The translations under genes were made by a program, and so were the position numbers. The notes under the pieces are model-generated. The model was not told the DNA's origin and ran no database searches. It saw only the letters and a list, made by a program, of their open reading frames with translations. Of a stretch of 64,000 nucleotides of DNA, positions 52,546-60,686 are shown piece after piece. Location: positions 73,220 to 137,219 of the forward strand of contig NZ_JOCA01000022.1 of NCBI RefSeq assembly GCF_000718785.1, given 5' to 3'. The stretch's first letter is position 1; each line of letters opens with the position of its first letter. Source of the DNA: Streptomyces sp. NRRL WC-3626. Its GTDB lineage: Bacteria > Actinomycetota > Actinomycetes > Streptomycetales > Streptomycetaceae.

Positions 52546-53196
52546 TCAGCCGGACGAGACCGGCAGCACGTCCGGTGACAGCGCCCCCGCGCCCGACGTC
52601 GCGGCCGTCATGCGGCGGCGGTGGTGACGCCGGCACAGCACCTCGTAGCCGACCTCGTCCGCGGCGCCGGTGACATCGCCGACGACGACCTGGGCGCCCT
52701 CGACGACCATGACACCGCCGACCGTGCGGGCGTTGTGCGTGGCACGCGCGCCGCACCAGCACAGGGCCTCGACCTGGAGCACCTCGACCCGGTCGGCCAG
52801 CTCCACCAGGCGCTGGGAGCCGGGGAACAGCTTGGAGCGGAAGTCGGTGGTGATGCCGAAGGCGTAGACGTCGAGTTCCAGGTCGTCGACCACGCGCGCG
52901 AGCTGGTCGATCTGCTCCGGCGCCAGGAACTGCGCCTCGTCGGCGATGACATAGTCCGCGCGCCGGCCCTGGGAGAGGTGGTCGACGAGGTGCGCGTACA
53001 GATCCGCGCCGTCGCCGACCTCGACCGCGTCCGTGACCAGGCCGAGGCGGGAGGACAGCTTGCCCTCGCCGGCCCGGTCGTTACGGGTGAAGATCATGCC
53101 GACCAGGCCCCGCGCGGAACGGTTGTGCTCTATCTGCAGAGCCAGTGTCGACTTCCCGCAGTCCATCGTTCCGGAGAAGAACACCAGCTCGGGCAT
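52546..53196 (-). CDS. tdk: Thymidine kinase, type II
   Basis: 216 residues from the ATG at 53196, which gives the family N-terminus (PELVFFSGTMDCGKST, with the P-loop). An earlier in-frame ATG at 53220 adds eight residues. Walker-B-like VIADEAQFL, the GITTDFRSKLFPGS lasso and zinc-ribbon cysteines (CWCG and CRRHH) are present. It phosphorylates thymidine and deoxyuridine in salvage. The extended C-terminus (about 20 residues after the last zinc ligand) is not conserved. It is downstream of the phosphodiesterase gene with a 46-base gap. Confidence 0.94.
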   Translation of the reverse strand: MPELVFFSGTMDCGKSTLALQIEHNRSARGLVGMIFTRNDRAGEGKLSSRLGLVTDAVEVGDGADLYAHLVDHLSQGRRADYVIADEAQFLAPEQIDQLARVVDDLELDVYAFGITTDFRSKLFPGSQRLVELADRVEVLQVEALCWCGARATHNARTVGGVMVVEGAQVVVGDVTGAADEVGYEVLCRRHHRRRMTAATSGAGALSPDVLPVSSG

Positions 53197-53242
53197 GGGA
53201 GGTCGGGCACCTTTCGGCAACGGGGTCGGGGCGGGCGGGGAG

Positions 53243-54490
53243 TCAGGAGCGTACTTCGAGCAGCGGGACGAGCTGCTCGGCGGGTGTCAGCGAACCGTGG
53301 TTGCCGACCATGGCCGACTCCCTGGGCTCCCGCTCGGAGGCGATCAGCAGGACGTCGTCCCGCGCGGCGGCGATCACGTCGCCGAGGCGCTGGTGGACGC
53401 GCTCGTCGACGGACGGCCCGAACCAGCCCGCCTCGATCGCCTCGTCGCGCGAGGCCACCCAGAACTGCTCGCCGAGCACCTCGCGCCAGCAGGTCAGTAC
53501 GTCACCGGCGGCACCCGGTACGGCGTAGACGTGCCGGGCACGGCCCTCGCCGCCGAGGAGGGCGACGCCCGCCTTCAGCTCCCAGTCCTCGTCGAAGTCG
53601 ATGCGGTGCTGCTCGTCGAAGGGGATGTCGACCATGCCGTGGTCGGCGGTGACGTACAGCGCGCTGCGCGGCGGCAGCTGTTCGGCCAGGCGCTGGACCA
53701 GGCGGTCGACGTACATGAGCTGGCCGCGCCAGGTGTCGGAGTCCACGCCGAAGCGGTGGCCGGCGCCGTCGACCTCGGCGTAGTACGTGTAGACCAGTGA
53801 GCGGTCGGCGGCGGCCAGCTGCTCGGCGGCGACGTCCATGCGCTCCTCGCCGGACAGCCGCCCGTGGAAGCTGCCCCCGCTGAGCGCGACCTTGGTCAGG
53901 GGGGTGTTCGCGAAGGTCGGCGAGGAGACCTGGGCCGCGTGCACACCCGCGCGGTGGGCCAGCTCGAAGACGGTGGGGTACGGCTGCCAGGCGCCGGGCG
54001 GGGTCCAGGGCTGCCAGCGCAGCTGGTTCATCAGCGCGCCGGTGCCGGGATCGCGCACGGTGTAGCCGGGCAGGCCGTGCGCCCCCGGCGGCAGGCCGGT
54101 GCCGACGGAGGCGAGGGAGGTGGCGGTCGTCGCCGGGTATCCGGTGGTGATCGGGCGGCCGGTGCCGCCGCGCGAGGCGGCGAGCAGGGACGTCATGAAG
54201 GGGGCTTCGTCGGGGTGCGCCCTCAGCTGCTCCCAGCCCAGCCCGTCGATCAGGAACACGCAGTTCCGGTCGGCGGGGGTCAGCTCGGGGATCGCGGCGG
54301 TGGTACCGGGGACACCCAGCCCCGCGGCCAGCGTGGGCAGCAGGTCGGCGAGCGAGCCGGTGCCGTAGGCGGGCAGGGGGGCGGAGGAGAGGGGGAGGGG
54401 TTCCGGGTGGGTGTCCCAGACCGCGGAGTCGAGAGGGGCGGGCGCGGAGCGCCCTCGATCATGGGCGGCGGGGGGAGACGGGTGGGCCAT
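53243..54490 (-). CDS. Type I phosphodiesterase/nucleotide pyrophosphatase family protein
   Basis: 415 residues. Alkaline-phosphatase superfamily: the metal-binding Asp in CVFLIDGLGWEQL, the nucleophile Thr in GYPATTATSLASVGTG, EVDGAGHRFGVDS and TADHGMVDIP, with a last His in VGNHGSLTP. It hydrolyses phosphodiester or pyrophosphate bonds; the substrate is unknown. No signal peptide is visible, so it is probably cytosolic. The start overlaps the stop of the DUF5998 gene by one base, so they are an operon. Confidence 0.88.
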   Translation of the reverse strand: MAHPSPPAAHDRGRSAPAPLDSAVWDTHPEPLPLSSAPLPAYGTGSLADLLPTLAAGLGVPGTTAAIPELTPADRNCVFLIDGLGWEQLRAHPDEAPFMTSLLAASRGGTGRPITTGYPATTATSLASVGTGLPPGAHGLPGYTVRDPGTGALMNQLRWQPWTPPGAWQPYPTVFELAHRAGVHAAQVSSPTFANTPLTKVALSGGSFHGRLSGEERMDVAAEQLAAADRSLVYTYYAEVDGAGHRFGVDSDTWRGQLMYVDRLVQRLAEQLPPRSALYVTADHGMVDIPFDEQHRIDFDEDWELKAGVALLGGEGRARHVYAVPGAAGDVLTCWREVLGEQFWVASRDEAIEAGWFGPSVDERVHQRLGDVIAAARDDVLLIASEREPRESAMVGNHGSLTPAEQLVPLLEVRS

Positions 54491-55077
54491 CAGCGGGCGG
54501 TGTCCGCGGTCGCCTCGGAGAGGGCCTGGGCGAACGTGAGGGCCTGGCGTACCGTCTCCGGGCCGTCGCCGGCCTCGCTGACGCGCAGGCTCAGGTCATC
54601 GGCCGTCGAGCTGCCCGTGTAGCCGTGGTCGGCCTCGCAGTTGGGGTCGCCGCAGGCGGCCGGTTCCAGGTCGATGCGGGCCACGGCGCCCCAGCCGATG
54701 GTGAGCACGATCTCGCGCGGCAGCGTGCCCGGCTTGTACGACTCCGGGTTGGCGACCACGCGGCTGACCACGATCGACGAGATCCGGCCGAGCTTGACCG
54801 ACTCCGTGGACGTGGTGGCGTACGGCGTCGGGGAGGTGGTGTCCGCGGCCTGCTCGTCGGTGTGGCTGACGATGAAGCGGTTGTCGGTGAGGACGAGCAC
54901 GGTGACATGCCGCCGTACCTCGTTCTGGTCGAACGTCGTCTCCTGGTGGACCAGGTACGACCGGACGGGCTCGCCGCCCACGGCGGCCTCCACCGCCTCG
55001 GCCACGAGAGCCGGGTAGTAGCCGCTGCGTTCGATCGCCGCCCGCAGCCCCTGGGTCGTCGTACTGGTCTTGGCCAT
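54490..55077 (-). CDS. DUF5998 protein
   Basis: 195 residues from the ATG at 55077 with AGGA upstream; an ATG nine bases earlier is too close to its ribosome-binding site. The family pattern is TTTQGLRAAIERSGYYPALV, HQETTFDQNEVRRHVTVLVL and LPREIVLTIGWGAVARIDLE. A conserved CGDPNCEADHGY stretch may bind metal. Function is unknown; it is conserved in actinobacteria upstream of the phosphodiesterase gene, with which it overlaps by one base here. Confidence 0.83.
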   Translation of the reverse strand: MAKTSTTTQGLRAAIERSGYYPALVAEAVEAAVGGEPVRSYLVHQETTFDQNEVRRHVTVLVLTDNRFIVSHTDEQAADTTSPTPYATTSTESVKLGRISSIVVSRVVANPESYKPGTLPREIVLTIGWGAVARIDLEPAACGDPNCEADHGYTGSSTADDLSLRVSEAGDGPETVRQALTFAQALSEATADTAR

Positions 55078-55118
55078 GACGCCCATCCTACGGGGGACCA
55101 CCGGCTGCCCGGCACCGC

Positions 55119-58013
55119 TCAGTACGCGGGGAGCGTGCGCGGGCCGAGGTCGTCCCGCGCGGGCGGCGGGGCCAGGCGTACGGAGGCGCCCAGGACGCTC
55201 ACCCCGCGCGGGGCGACGACCACCGGTTCCAGGGTGACCGCGACCACCTCGGGGTGATCGTCGACCAGCCGCGAGAGCCGCACCATCAGCTCCTCGAGCG
55301 CGGGGGTGTCGACCGGTGCGGAACCGCGCCAGCCGAACAGGAGCGGGGCCGTCCGGATCGATCGCACCAGGGAGGCCGCGTCCCGGTCGGTGACCGGAAT
55401 CAGCCGGTGCGCCATGTCGCCGAGCAGCTGGGAGACGGCCCCGGCGAGACCGAAGGACAGCACGGCTCCGGCGGCGGGGTCGATGACCGCGCGTACGACG
55501 GTGTCGACCCCGCGCGGGGCCATCCGCTGCACCACCGGGCGCAGCTCCTCCGGTTCGCCGAACAGCTCCGTCAACTCGGCGTACGCCCGCCGCAGTTGTT
55601 CCTCGTCGGCGAGGTCCAGGCGGACGCCGCCCAGGTCGGCGCGGTGCCGCAGATGCGGTGCGGTCGCCTTGAGGGCCACGGGGTAGCCGAGGGTGCGCGC
55701 GGCGTCGACGGCGGCGTCGGGGCCGGGGGCGGGAAGGGCGCGGTGGACCTCGACGCCGTAGGCGCCGAGCAGGTCGCAGGTCTCGTCGGTGCCCAGGGTG
55801 AGGCCCTGCCCGCGCGAGAGCAGCCCGTCGATGAGGGCGGCGGCGCCCCGCTCGTCGATGTTCTCGTACTCCGGCACCTTGCCGGGGTCGGCGGCCTCGC
55901 GCCGCCACTGCCCGTACGCGACGGCCTGCGCGAGGGCGCGTACGGCACGCTCGGCGGCGGGGTAGGCGGGGATGAGGTGAGCACCCTCGGGGGGTGGCTG
56001 GGGCGTCGGGGCGGTGGGATTCGTCCGGGGCTGCGGCGCCGGGGCGGGCGCGGAAGCGGGGCCCGTCCGGGATCGCGGTGCCGTCACGGAAGCGGGGCCC
56101 GGCTCGGACCGTGGCGCCGGGGCCGCCGGTGGCACGGCCTGCGGTGCCGTACTCGTCGCCGCCGACAGCGCCTCCGCGAGGCCGCCGAGTTCCACGTGGA
56201 CCACGAGGACGGGCTTGGACGGGGTCGCGGCGGCGGCCGAGCGCAGGGCCTCGGCCAGGGCCGCGTCGCCGACCGAGGTCTCCCCCACCGCCGGGATCGC
56301 GGTCACGACGACCGCGTCGCTCGTGTCGTCGGCGAGCGCGCGCGCGAGCGCCGCGTGGAAGTCCGCGGCGGAGGCGGCGGTGGTGAGGTCCAGCGGGCGG
56401 TGCGGACGCAGCCCCTCGGCGAGGCAGGCGTCGTAGGTGAGCAGGCCCAGGGACTCGGAGTTGCCGAGGATCGCCACCCGGGGTCCGGCCGGCAGGGGCT
56501 GGCGGGCGAGCAGCAGGCCCGCGTCGACGAGTTCGGTGATCGTGTCCACGCGGATCACGCCCGCCTGCCGCAGCAGCGCGGACACGGTGGCGTGCGGCAG
56601 CCGGGTCGCCCGTACGGCATGCCCGCTGGGCCCCGCCCCATGGCGTGCGCCCTGGACCACGACCAGCGGCTTCGCCGCCGCGGTCCGGCGGGCGAGGCGG
56701 GTGAACTTGCGGGGGTTGCCGATGGACTCCAGGTACATCAGGGCGACGTCCGTGTCGGGGTCCTCGTACCAGTACTGCAGGACGTCGTTGCCGGAGACGT
56801 CGGCCCGGTTGCCGGAGGAGACGAAGGTGGACACACCGGTCACGCCGGTGACGCCGCCGCCGCGCCGGTGCAGCCGGGACAGCAGGGCGACGCCGATGGC
56901 GCCGGACTGGGCGAACAGCCCGATCCGGCCGGGGCGGGGCATCTCCGGGGCGAGCGAGGCGTTCAGGCGTATGTCCGGGGAGGTGTTGATGACGCCGAAC
57001 GCGTTCGGTCCGATGATCCGCATTCCGTACGAGCGGGCCTGCCGTACGAGGGCACGCTGGCGTTCGCGGCCCTCGGGGCCTGACTCGGCGTAGCCGGCGG
57101 AGACGACGACGAGCCCCTGCACACCGTGCTCACCGCACTCGGTGACGATCTCGGGGACCTGCTCGGCGGGCACCGCGACGACCGCGAGGTCGACCGGCCC
57201 GTCGATGTCCCGCACCGAGCGGTACGCGGCCACCCCGCCGAGCTCCTTCTCCCCCTCGCCCAGCGCGCGGTTCACGGCGTGGAGCCGGCCGGTGAACCCG
57301 GTGTCCCGCAGGTTGTCGAGGACGCTGCGGCCCACGCCGCCGGGGGTGCGGCCGGCGCCGACGACGGCGACCGAGCCGGGGGCGAGCAGCCGCTGCACCG
57401 AGCGCGCCTCGGCGCGCTGTTCCCGCGCGCGCTGCACGGCCACGGAGCGGTCGGTGGGTTCGAGGCCGAACTCCAGGCGGACCACGCCGTCCTCGAAGCT
57501 GCGCTTCTGGGTGTAGCCGGCGTCGGTGAACACCTTGATCATCTTGTTGTTGGCGGGCAGCACCTCGGCCGCGAACCGGCGGATGCCCCGCTCGCGCGCG
57601 ACGGCGCCGATGTGCTCGAGCAGGGCGGAGGCGACACCGCGGCCCTGGTGGGCGTCCTGCACCAGGAAGGCGACCTCGGCCTCGTCGGCGGGCGCGGACG
57701 CGGGAGCCCCGTCGGCACCGATCCGGTCGTAGCGTACGGTGGCGATGAACTCGCCGCCGATGGTGGCCGCGAGTCCCACCCGGTCCACGAAGTCGTGGTG
57801 CGTGAAGCGGTGGACGTCCTTGGCGGACAGACGTGGGTAGGGCGCGAAGAAGCGGTAGTACTTCGACTCGTCCGACACCTGCTCGTAGAAGCTGACCAGG
57901 CGCTCGGCGTCATCGACGGTGATGGGGCGGATGCGCGCGGTGCCGCCGTCGCGCAGCACCACGTCGGCCTCCCAGTGGGCGGGGTACTCATGCCGGTCCG
58001 ACGAGGTCTGCAT
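55119..58013 (-). CDS. GNAT acetyltransferase fused to acyl-CoA synthetase (NDP-forming) domains
   Basis: 964 residues. An N-terminal GNAT domain (about 15-185; acetyl-CoA loop VQDAHQGRGVASALLEHIG) is followed by a CoA-binding domain (SVAVVGAGRTPGGVGRSVLD), a succinyl-CoA-synthetase-like part (RPGRIGLFAQSGAIGVALLS) and an ATP-grasp C-terminus (AYGVEVHRALP, then LGYPVALKATAPHLRHRADL). A Pro/Ala-rich linker of about 50 residues near residue 640-690 separates them. This matches bacterial protein lysine acetyltransferases of the Pat/PatA type, in which the synthetase part senses acyl-CoA and is usually inactive. A typical target is acyl-CoA synthetase. It is divergent from ptsH. Confidence 0.87.
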   Translation of the reverse strand: MQTSSDRHEYPAHWEADVVLRDGGTARIRPITVDDAERLVSFYEQVSDESKYYRFFAPYPRLSAKDVHRFTHHDFVDRVGLAATIGGEFIATVRYDRIGADGAPASAPADEAEVAFLVQDAHQGRGVASALLEHIGAVARERGIRRFAAEVLPANNKMIKVFTDAGYTQKRSFEDGVVRLEFGLEPTDRSVAVQRAREQRAEARSVQRLLAPGSVAVVGAGRTPGGVGRSVLDNLRDTGFTGRLHAVNRALGEGEKELGGVAAYRSVRDIDGPVDLAVVAVPAEQVPEIVTECGEHGVQGLVVVSAGYAESGPEGRERQRALVRQARSYGMRIIGPNAFGVINTSPDIRLNASLAPEMPRPGRIGLFAQSGAIGVALLSRLHRRGGGVTGVTGVSTFVSSGNRADVSGNDVLQYWYEDPDTDVALMYLESIGNPRKFTRLARRTAAAKPLVVVQGARHGAGPSGHAVRATRLPHATVSALLRQAGVIRVDTITELVDAGLLLARQPLPAGPRVAILGNSESLGLLTYDACLAEGLRPHRPLDLTTAASAADFHAALARALADDTSDAVVVTAIPAVGETSVGDAALAEALRSAAAATPSKPVLVVHVELGGLAEALSAATSTAPQAVPPAAPAPRSEPGPASVTAPRSRTGPASAPAPAPQPRTNPTAPTPQPPPEGAHLIPAYPAAERAVRALAQAVAYGQWRREAADPGKVPEYENIDERGAAALIDGLLSRGQGLTLGTDETCDLLGAYGVEVHRALPAPGPDAAVDAARTLGYPVALKATAPHLRHRADLGGVRLDLADEEQLRRAYAELTELFGEPEELRPVVQRMAPRGVDTVVRAVIDPAAGAVLSFGLAGAVSQLLGDMAHRLIPVTDRDAASLVRSIRTAPLLFGWRGSAPVDTPALEELMVRLSRLVDDHPEVVAVTLEPVVVAPRGVSVLGASVRLAPPPARDDLGPRTLPAY

Positions 58014-58160
58014 GGGGCCCAGAGTACGGCTCGCGTACGACAACGGCGCGAGGCAGTCTGTGGAGGACGCCAGCCGGACCGAGGCCGCGGTCCGGCTGTC
58101 ATCCGGAGCGGGAGCGATGCCGCTCCGGCCCCGCCCCGGGCACGCTTCACGATGTGGGAA

Positions 58161-58176
58161 ACTGGTCTAGACAACC
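58161..58176 (+). promoter_or_regulatory. DasR-responsive element (dre) upstream of ptsH
   Basis: ACTGGTCTAGACAACC matches the DasR consensus A(C/G)TGGTCTAGACCA(C/G)T at nearly every position; the left half is perfect. It lies 24 bases upstream of the ptsH start. DasR, the N-acetylglucosamine-responsive GntR regulator, is known to control ptsH in S. coelicolor. The adjacent GntR gene belongs to a different subfamily and is not DasR. Confidence 0.85.
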
Positions 58177-58200
58177 CTGAACACCGAAGGGCAGCAACAC

Positions 58201-58482
58201 ATGGCTGAGCGCCGCGTCAACGTCGGCTGGGCCGAGGGTCTCCACGCCCGCCCCGCCTCCATCTTCGTCCGAGCCGCCACGGCCGCAGGCGTCCCGGTGA
58301 CGATCGCCAAGGCCGGGGGCAACCCCGTCAACGCGGCCTCCATGCTGGCCGTCCTGGGCCTGGGCGCCCAGGGCGGCGAGGAGATCGTCCTCGCCTCCGA
58401 CGCCGAGGGCGCCGACGCCGCCCTGGACCGTCTGGCGAAGCTGGTCTCCGAGGGCCTCGAGGAACTCCCCGAGACCGTCTGA
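58201..58482 (+). CDS. ptsH: HPr phosphocarrier protein
   Basis: 93 residues. His15 in GLHARPAS is the site phosphorylated by enzyme I; the helix-2 region NAASMLAVLGLGAQ has Ser47 in place of the usual regulatory Ser46 loop. HPr passes phosphate to EIIA proteins of the PTS for N-acetylglucosamine and fructose. The promoter carries a dre site and a hairpin with a T-run ends the gene, so it is monocistronic. Confidence 0.94.
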   Translation: MAERRVNVGWAEGLHARPASIFVRAATAAGVPVTIAKAGGNPVNAASMLAVLGLGAQGGEEIVLASDAEGADAALDRLAKLVSEGLEELPETV

Positions 58483-58535
58483 GCGACGCGTCGGCGCGGG
58501 AACGTTCTTTTACCGGACACGCGCCCACGATATCG

Positions 58536-58568
58536 AAAGGCCCGCCCCGACCATCGGGCGGGCCTTTT
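58536..58568 (+). terminator. Intrinsic terminator of ptsH
   Basis: AAAGGCCCGCCCC pairs with GGGCGGGCCTTT across a short loop and is followed directly by TTTT. It is a classical hairpin plus T-run, and can also serve the convergent GntR gene. Confidence 0.85.
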
Positions 58569-58636
58569 GCATTCTCATTTCCGGGCAGCCCGAATAAGCC
58601 CCGCGAATAACTTCCTCTTTGTATACGGCAGCCGTG

Positions 58637-59353
58637 TTAATTCCGGAGACTCGGCATGTTTACGGGATGTTGCGGGTTCCTCACACGCTCCGTGCGGCCG
58701 GCCCGGTCGGGGCCGGCGCCGAGGCCGGGGCCGGGACGCAGCCGGTGTCCGGCGTTCGCCCGCTCGGTGTGCAGCGCGGTGACGGCCCGCGCGCGGTCGC
58801 CGTCGCCGCGCGCCACGGCGTCCACGATCGCGCCGTGCTCCGCCCAGTACTCGACCGGGTCCGGTGGGCCCTCGGCGGCGTACATCCAGGCGATCTTGTG
58901 CCGCAGCTGGGTCAGGGTCGAGGTCAGGGCCGGGCTGCCGGTGGCCTGGGCGAGCGTCTCGTGGAACCAGCCGCTCAGGGAGCGCAGGTCGTCGCTGTTG
59001 CCCTGGCGGGCGCGCTCCTGCCCCAGCCGGACCAGGCCGCGCAGCACCTTCAGATGGGCGTCGGTCCGGCGCTGGGCCGCGCGGGCGGCACCGAGCGGTT
59101 CGAGGAGCATCCGCATCTCCAGCAGATCGGCGGCCTCCTGCGCTCCGGGTTCCGCGACGCACGCGCCCGCGTGCCGCCGGGTCACCACGAACCCCTCGGC
59201 CTCCAGCGTGCGCAGCGCCTCCCGGACGGGGACACGCGAGACGCCGTACCGGCGGGCGAGGACCTCCTCGGTGAGCCGGGCCCCGCGCTCGTGGACACCC
59301 GCGACGATGTCGTCGCGGATCGCCGTGCACACCGAGTGCGCGGGAATACGCAT
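58637..59353 (-). CDS. GntR-family regulator, FCD subfamily
   Basis: 238 residues, ATG at 59353 with GGAGG six bases upstream. A winged helix at the N-terminus (AIRDDIVAGVHERGARLTEE, then YGVSRVPVREALRTLEAEGF) is followed by an all-helical FCD effector domain (MLLEPLGAARAAQRR ... WFHETLAQATGS). FCD domains bind a metal and carboxylate-type ligands. It is not DasR (HutC type). An 8-bp inverted repeat with arms 31 bp apart lies just upstream and is a candidate operator. The C-terminal about 30 residues are low-complexity. Confidence 0.9.
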   Translation of the reverse strand: MRIPAHSVCTAIRDDIVAGVHERGARLTEEVLARRYGVSRVPVREALRTLEAEGFVVTRRHAGACVAEPGAQEAADLLEMRMLLEPLGAARAAQRRTDAHLKVLRGLVRLGQERARQGNSDDLRSLSGWFHETLAQATGSPALTSTLTQLRHKIAWMYAAEGPPDPVEYWAEHGAIVDAVARGDGDRARAVTALHTERANAGHRLRPGPGLGAGPDRAGRTERVRNPQHPVNMPSLRN

Positions 59354-59386
59354 GACGGACCTCCGGCTCAATCCCCGTGAAACGTC

Positions 59387-59425
59387 GCCGATTGACGTGT
59401 GTTCCGCGACTCTATTGCAATCGGC
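59387..59425. promoter_or_regulatory. Inverted repeat upstream of GntR gene
   Basis: GCCGATTG (59387-59394) and CAATCGGC (59418-59425), 31 bp apart (three turns), lie 34 bases before the GntR start. GntR-type proteins commonly autoregulate through such sites. Confidence 0.4.
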
Positions 59426-59491
59426 GGGAATTTCCGACGGAGAGCCGGAATCCATGCCTGTTTTTTGGACAGGCATTCCCCGGAAAACACC

Positions 59492-59520
59492 GATGCCCCG
59501 GCTCGGGGAGCCGGGGCATC
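59492..59520 (-). terminator. Hairpin terminator of M23 peptidase gene
   Basis: Perfect 13-bp stem, GATGCCCCGGCTC (59492-59504) with GAGCCGGGGCATC (59508-59520), and a 3-base loop. It lies 15 bases beyond the peptidase stop. Confidence 0.88.
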
Positions 59521-59535
59521 GGGAGGCGGTACGGG

Positions 59536-60309
59536 TCAGAGGCCGACGCCGTGCGCGCGGAGGTAGGCGACGGGGTCGAGGTCGGAGCCGTACTCGGCGG
59601 TCGTACGGGCCTCGAAGTGCAGGTGCGCGCCCGTGACGTTGCCGGTCGCGCCGGAGAGGCCGATCTGCTGCCCGGCGGCGACCTGCTGGCCCACCGAGAC
59701 ACCGATGGACGACAGATGCCCGTACTGGGTGTAGGTGCCGTCGTTCATCCTGATGACGACCTGGTTGCCGTACGAGCCGCCCCAGCCGGCCTCGACGACG
59801 GTGCCGATGCCGACCGACTGGACGGGCGTACCGGTCGCCGCGTGGAAGTCGACCCCGGTGTGGCTGCCGGAGGACCAGACGGCGCCGCCGGTCTTGTAGC
59901 CGGTCGAGACGTACGAGCCGGGGATCGGGGAGACGAAGGTGTTGAGGCGGACGCGCTCGGCCTCCCGCGCGGCGCGCTCCTTCTCCGCGCGGGCCTCCGC
60001 TGCCGCCTTGGCGGCCTTCTCGCGGGCCTGCTCCTCGGCGGCCTTGCGTGCGGCGGCCTCGGCCGCCTCGCGTGCGGCCTCGTGCTGGGCGGCCGCCTGG
60101 GCGTCGATCCGGTCGGCGACCTCGTCGCCGAGGATGACGACGGGCGTGAGACCTGTCTGTGCGGCAGCGGGTTCGGCGGCCAGGGCGGGGGCCGCGAGGG
60201 AGCCGATGACGCCGGTGCCGGTGAGCGCCGCGACGCCCGCCGCGCGGACGGTGCCGCGCTGCGTGCCGCGGGTACGGCGGTGCTTGCCCGGGGCGCGAGT
60301 GAACGCCAT
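59536..60309 (-). CDS. M23 (LytM) cell-wall endopeptidase
   Basis: 257 residues. A signal peptide (basic start, then VAALTGTGVIGSLAAPALAA) is followed by an Ala/Glu/Lys-rich coiled coil at about 60-120 and a LytM domain with zinc-site motifs HTGVDFH, QYGHLS and HLHFEAR. It should cleave peptide cross-links in peptidoglycan outside the cell. The coiled coil may tether it to the wall or a partner. It is expressed under a c-di-AMP riboswitch and has its own terminator, so cell-wall remodelling is tied to the c-di-AMP level. Confidence 0.93.
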   Translation of the reverse strand: MAFTRAPGKHRRTRGTQRGTVRAAGVAALTGTGVIGSLAAPALAAEPAAAQTGLTPVVILGDEVADRIDAQAAAQHEAAREAAEAAARKAAEEQAREKAAKAAAEARAEKERAAREAERVRLNTFVSPIPGSYVSTGYKTGGAVWSSGSHTGVDFHAATGTPVQSVGIGTVVEAGWGGSYGNQVVIRMNDGTYTQYGHLSSIGVSVGQQVAAGQQIGLSGATGNVTGAHLHFEARTTAEYGSDLDPVAYLRAHGVGL

Positions 60310-60321
60310 GTACAGGCTGGT

Positions 60322-60480
60322 CCTTTCCTTCCCTCTCGCCTACCGGGTTAGCTGACGGGTTCGGAGCAGGAAGGTCTCCTACGGGCCCCCTCGCGACACG
60401 CGCGGGCGTCCGATTCACCCCAGGGACTGCGATGGGTCCCCGGCTCCCCCGGCTCGCGCCTTGGGGGACTCGGCGATGGC
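60322..60480 (-). promoter_or_regulatory. Cyclic di-AMP (ydaO-yuaA) riboswitch
   Basis: The leader on the minus strand shows the conserved blocks of the class in order: GGGGGAGCCGGGGACCCA, CCCTGGGGTGAATCGG, TAGGAGACCTTCCTGCTC and CGAACCCGTCAGCTAACC with GGTAGGCGAGAGG before the ribosome-binding region. In Streptomyces this riboswitch controls rpfA-like and M23 peptidase genes, usually as an OFF switch when c-di-AMP binds. The boundaries are approximate. Confidence 0.93.
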
Positions 60481-60626
60481 TGTCCGGTGCCGCGGATGCG
60501 GCGCACTGCCCGACGAACAGCCCGCATGACGCTAAGCGGGCCGTCTCCCGATCCTCAAACGGATCCCGGTTTTTGTAGCGCATCCCACAGGCCAGACGGG
60601 CAACTTCCGTGCCGATTCGGGCAAAA

Positions 60627-60662
60627 GGGGGCCCTGGTGACCTTCGGGTCACCAGGGCCCCC
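60627..60662 (-). terminator. Intrinsic terminator of M16 peptidase operon
   Basis: A perfect 16-bp stem with a 4-base loop (60627-60642 and 60647-60662) is followed, in minus-strand reading, by TTTT. It lies 24 bases beyond the stop of the second M16 gene. Confidence 0.9.
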
Positions 60663-60686
60663 GCGCGTGTGCGACCGCGCCGCTCG

